A DNA stretch of 51,392 bases from an uncultured Eubacteriales bacterium (GTDB lineage Bacteria > Bacillota > Clostridia > Oscillospirales > Oscillospiraceae). Below are positions 50,606 through 51,392 of this stretch, one piece after another. The DNA is taken from positions 1 to 51,392 of the forward strand of contig URXY01000005.1 in the NCBI GenBank assembly GCA_900552015.1, given 5' to 3'. How positions within the stretch are numbered: position 1 is the stretch's first letter; each line of letters begins with the position of its first letter. The notes under the pieces were generated by a model. That model did not search any database. It saw only the letters and a list, made by a program, of their open reading frames with translations, and was not told where the DNA came from. A program made the translations under genes and the position numbers.

Positions 50606-50659
50606 TCAAGCTCTGCCGCGGCGACATCGAAACGGATGAAGGAATGAAGTCACATTCAT
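50606..50659 (-). CDS. Candidate 17-residue upstream peptide in the cysK leader
   Basis: On the minus strand an ATG with AAAGG six bases before it opens a 17-codon frame, MNVTSFLHPFRCRRGRA, ending in TGA 81 bases before the cysK ATG. It lies entirely inside the predicted leader. It has one Cys codon followed by Arg-Arg-Gly-Arg-Ala. The bases before the start (GGTTGGT) can pair with ACCGACC just after the stop, which would hide its ribosome binding site. A Cys-sensing regulatory peptide is possible, but one Cys codon is weak evidence; chance is not excluded. Confidence 0.35.
   Translation of the reverse strand: MNVTSFLHPFRCRRGRA
50642..50657. repeat. Small inverted repeat in the cysK leader
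   Basis: GAATG, six bases, CATTC. It lies about 30 bases inside the predicted cysK transcript and overlaps the candidate upstream frame. It could be an operator for the divergent Rrf2 protein, by position only. Confidence 0.3.
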
Positions 50660-50687
50660 TACCAACCTTTCGAGTAGGTATGTAGGG

Positions 50688-50716
50688 ATTATACGATGAG
50701 AGTTTTGATTTGTCAA
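50688..50716 (-). promoter_or_regulatory. Consensus promoter of cysK
   Basis: On the minus strand: TTGACA (bases 50716-50711), a 17-base spacer, TATAAT (50693-50688), perfect in both elements. Such a promoter usually needs a repressor or leader control. Confidence 0.9.
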
Positions 50717-50739
50717 GAGGAAATTTGCAAAAAAATCTG

Positions 50740-50768
50740 TTGAATTCCCATAAACCACGTAATATAAT
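50740..50768 (+). promoter_or_regulatory. Promoter of the Rrf2 regulator gene
   Basis: TTGAAT (50740-50745), a 17-base spacer, TATAAT (50763-50768). Its -35 is 23 bases from the -35 of the divergent cysK promoter, so one bound regulator could affect both. Confidence 0.8.
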
Positions 50769-50844
50769 AGGAATATCAGAAGTTGAAGAAGGCCGGCTCC
50801 CGGATGCCTTTCAACGGATGTGCTTAGAAAGGCGTGAACATACT

Positions 50845-51273
50845 ATGATGATTTCAACCAAGGGCCGCTATGCGCTGCGCGTGCTCATCGACATGGCCGA
50901 GCACCAGACCGACGGGTATATCCCGCTCAAGGAGATCGCCAAGCGGCAGGAAATTTCGGAGAAATATTTAGAGAGCATCGTCAAAACGCTCGTCAAGGGC
51001 GGTGTGGTCGAAGGGATGCGCGGCAAGGGCGGCGGCTACCGCCTGTGCAAGAGTCCCGACCAATTCACCGCGGGCCAGATTTTGCGGCTGATGGAGGGCT
51101 CGCTCGCCCCCGTCGCGTGCCTTGAGGCCGGCAGCTCGCCCTGCGACCGCGCAGGGGAGTGCCGCACGCTCTCGCTCTGGTCGGGACTGAACGATGTTAT
51201 CAATAAATATCTTGATCAGTACACGCTCGCGGATTTACTGCGCGAGGATGGGGATTATGATTATGTGATTTAA
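50845..51273 (+). CDS. Rrf2 family transcriptional regulator (CymR/IscR-like)
   Basis: 142 residues. Winged helix ISTKGRYALRVLIDMAEHQT, recognition region KEIAKRQEISEKYLESIVKT and wing GMRGKGGGYRL, followed by the dimerisation helix. Three cysteines (C-x7-C-x5-C, in VACLEAGSSPC and AGECRT) resemble the Fe-S ligands of IscR-like members, so it may sense Fe-S or cysteine status. Divergence from cysK suggests a CymR-like role in cysteine metabolism. ATG at 50845 or 50848 (adjacent); AAAGG lies about 12 bases before. A frame running in from 50710 is probably not translated because it overlaps the promoter. Confidence 0.93.
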   Translation: MMISTKGRYALRVLIDMAEHQTDGYIPLKEIAKRQEISEKYLESIVKTLVKGGVVEGMRGKGGGYRLCKSPDQFTAGQILRLMEGSLAPVACLEAGSSPCDRAGECRTLSLWSGLNDVINKYLDQYTLADLLREDGDYDYVI

Positions 51274-51282
51274 TCACAGTTT

Positions 51283-51299
51283 CCCTGCACCGTGCAGGG
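51283..51299. repeat. Palindrome CCCTGCAC-C-GTGCAGGG
   Basis: Perfect 8-bp inverted repeat around one base, ten bases after the Rrf2 stop. It has no T tail, so it is not a standard terminator. It belongs to a cluster of three palindromes at the right edge. Confidence 0.6.
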
Positions 51300-51309
51300 G
51301 GACGCGGAT

Positions 51310-51347
51310 AAGGGGGCCATTCTCTCACGTGAGAGAATGGCCCCCTT
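51310..51347. repeat. 38-base perfect palindrome, likely dispersed repeat
   Basis: Perfectly self-complementary with its centre at CACGTG (51326-51331); each arm is 19 bases, starting AAGGGGGCC. It is followed by a further hairpin. Its length and perfection, and the end of the sequence close by, suggest a multi-copy REP- or MITE-like element. Confidence 0.65.
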
Positions 51348-51365
51348 GGACCCCCAAGAGAACGC

Positions 51366-51382
51366 AAGGGGCTCTGCCCCTT
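51366..51382. repeat. Hairpin AAGGGG-CTCTG-CCCCTT
   Basis: A 6-bp perfect stem with a 5-base loop, following the larger palindrome by 18 bases. Together with 51310-51347 it forms a two-hairpin unit that reaches to the last bases of the window. Confidence 0.55.
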
Positions 51383-51392
51383 GACCCCGCCA

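Noticed and set aside
50804..50827. Seven-codon frame with one Cys codon in the Rrf2 leader
   Set aside because: No ribosome binding site ahead of it and too short; probably chance.
50710..50844. N-terminal extension of the Rrf2 regulator from a GTG/TTG-type start near 50710
   Set aside because: It overlaps the predicted promoter and the extra 45 residues are unlike the family, whose members begin at M-I-S-T-K-G-R-Y.
51283..51382. CRISPR array at the right edge
   Set aside because: The elements differ from each other and are not evenly spaced by unique spacers; they are independent palindromes, and no cas gene is near.

Overview
The window (51,392 bases, GC-rich, strong use of C/G-ending codons) looks like a chromosomal segment of an anaerobic, endospore-forming member of the Clostridia, most like the Oscillospiraceae/Ruminococcaceae gut group (Oscillibacter, Flavonifractor and Intestinimonas type). 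This is an inference from gene content: a complete spoIIIAA-AH operon, gerW, a sporulation-type D,D-carboxypeptidase, the MEP isoprenoid pathway with the clostridial IspH-ribosomal protein S1 fusion, a CarD regulator ahead of ispD, the cdaA-ybbR pair, the yicC-remA-gmk-rpoZ-priA-def-fmt-rsmB-rlmN-stp-prkC-rsgA string and a butyryl-CoA:acetate CoA-transferase type gene. Nearly everything is ordinary core genome on the plus strand. No tRNA, rRNA, prophage, transposase or CRISPR array was seen.

Layout. 1-3987: an oxidoreductase fragment fused in frame to dnaE lacking its first codons, probably an assembly chimera. 4060-5513: a GNAT acetyltransferase, a membrane-anchored XRE regulator and a DUF4364 protein on the minus strand. 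5764-11404: an uncharacterised Cys-rich clostridial protein, then spoIIIAA-AH. 11408-14721: Asp23/Gls24, nusB, xseA, xseB, ispA. 14738-17780: a methionine import operon with its own promoter, a Met-codon-rich leader peptide, an intrinsic terminator, then metQ, metN and metI. 17813-25171: M50 protease, scpA, scpB, DUF2953, gerW, dacF, an RluB-type pseudouridine synthase, an RpiR regulator and a flavoprotein. 25211-28503: cmk, plsC, ispH-rpsA. 28525-30000: a free-standing CoA-transferase unit. 30053-33520: carD, ispD, ispF, DUF3343, cysteine desulfurase. 33540-37729: cdaA, ybbR, an RseC-like protein, DUF5685 and a J-domain protein. 37770-49545: the RNA/translation/kinase string. 49592-51273: divergent cysK and an Rrf2 regulator. 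The window ends in a cluster of perfect palindromes.

The most unusual region is the methionine operon. The predicted MetQ lipoprotein carries its two halves in swapped order: the half that is C-terminal in ordinary MetQ comes first, followed by a linker and then the normally N-terminal half. This is a natural circular permutation. The operon is preceded by a 35-codon reading frame with 9 Met codons, followed by two mutually exclusive hairpins, the second an intrinsic terminator. That is the architecture of a ribosome-mediated attenuator sensing charged tRNA-Met, where Firmicutes normally use S-box or T-box riboswitches. Both claims come from reading the sequence and need alignment, structure prediction and transcript data.

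Other points worth a look: a second short upstream frame and a palindrome in the cysK leader, an apparent CTG start codon, an internal promoter and ribosome binding site in the ispH-rpsA fusion, a DEEQ in place of DEEH in PriA, and translationally coupled DUF5685/J-domain genes.
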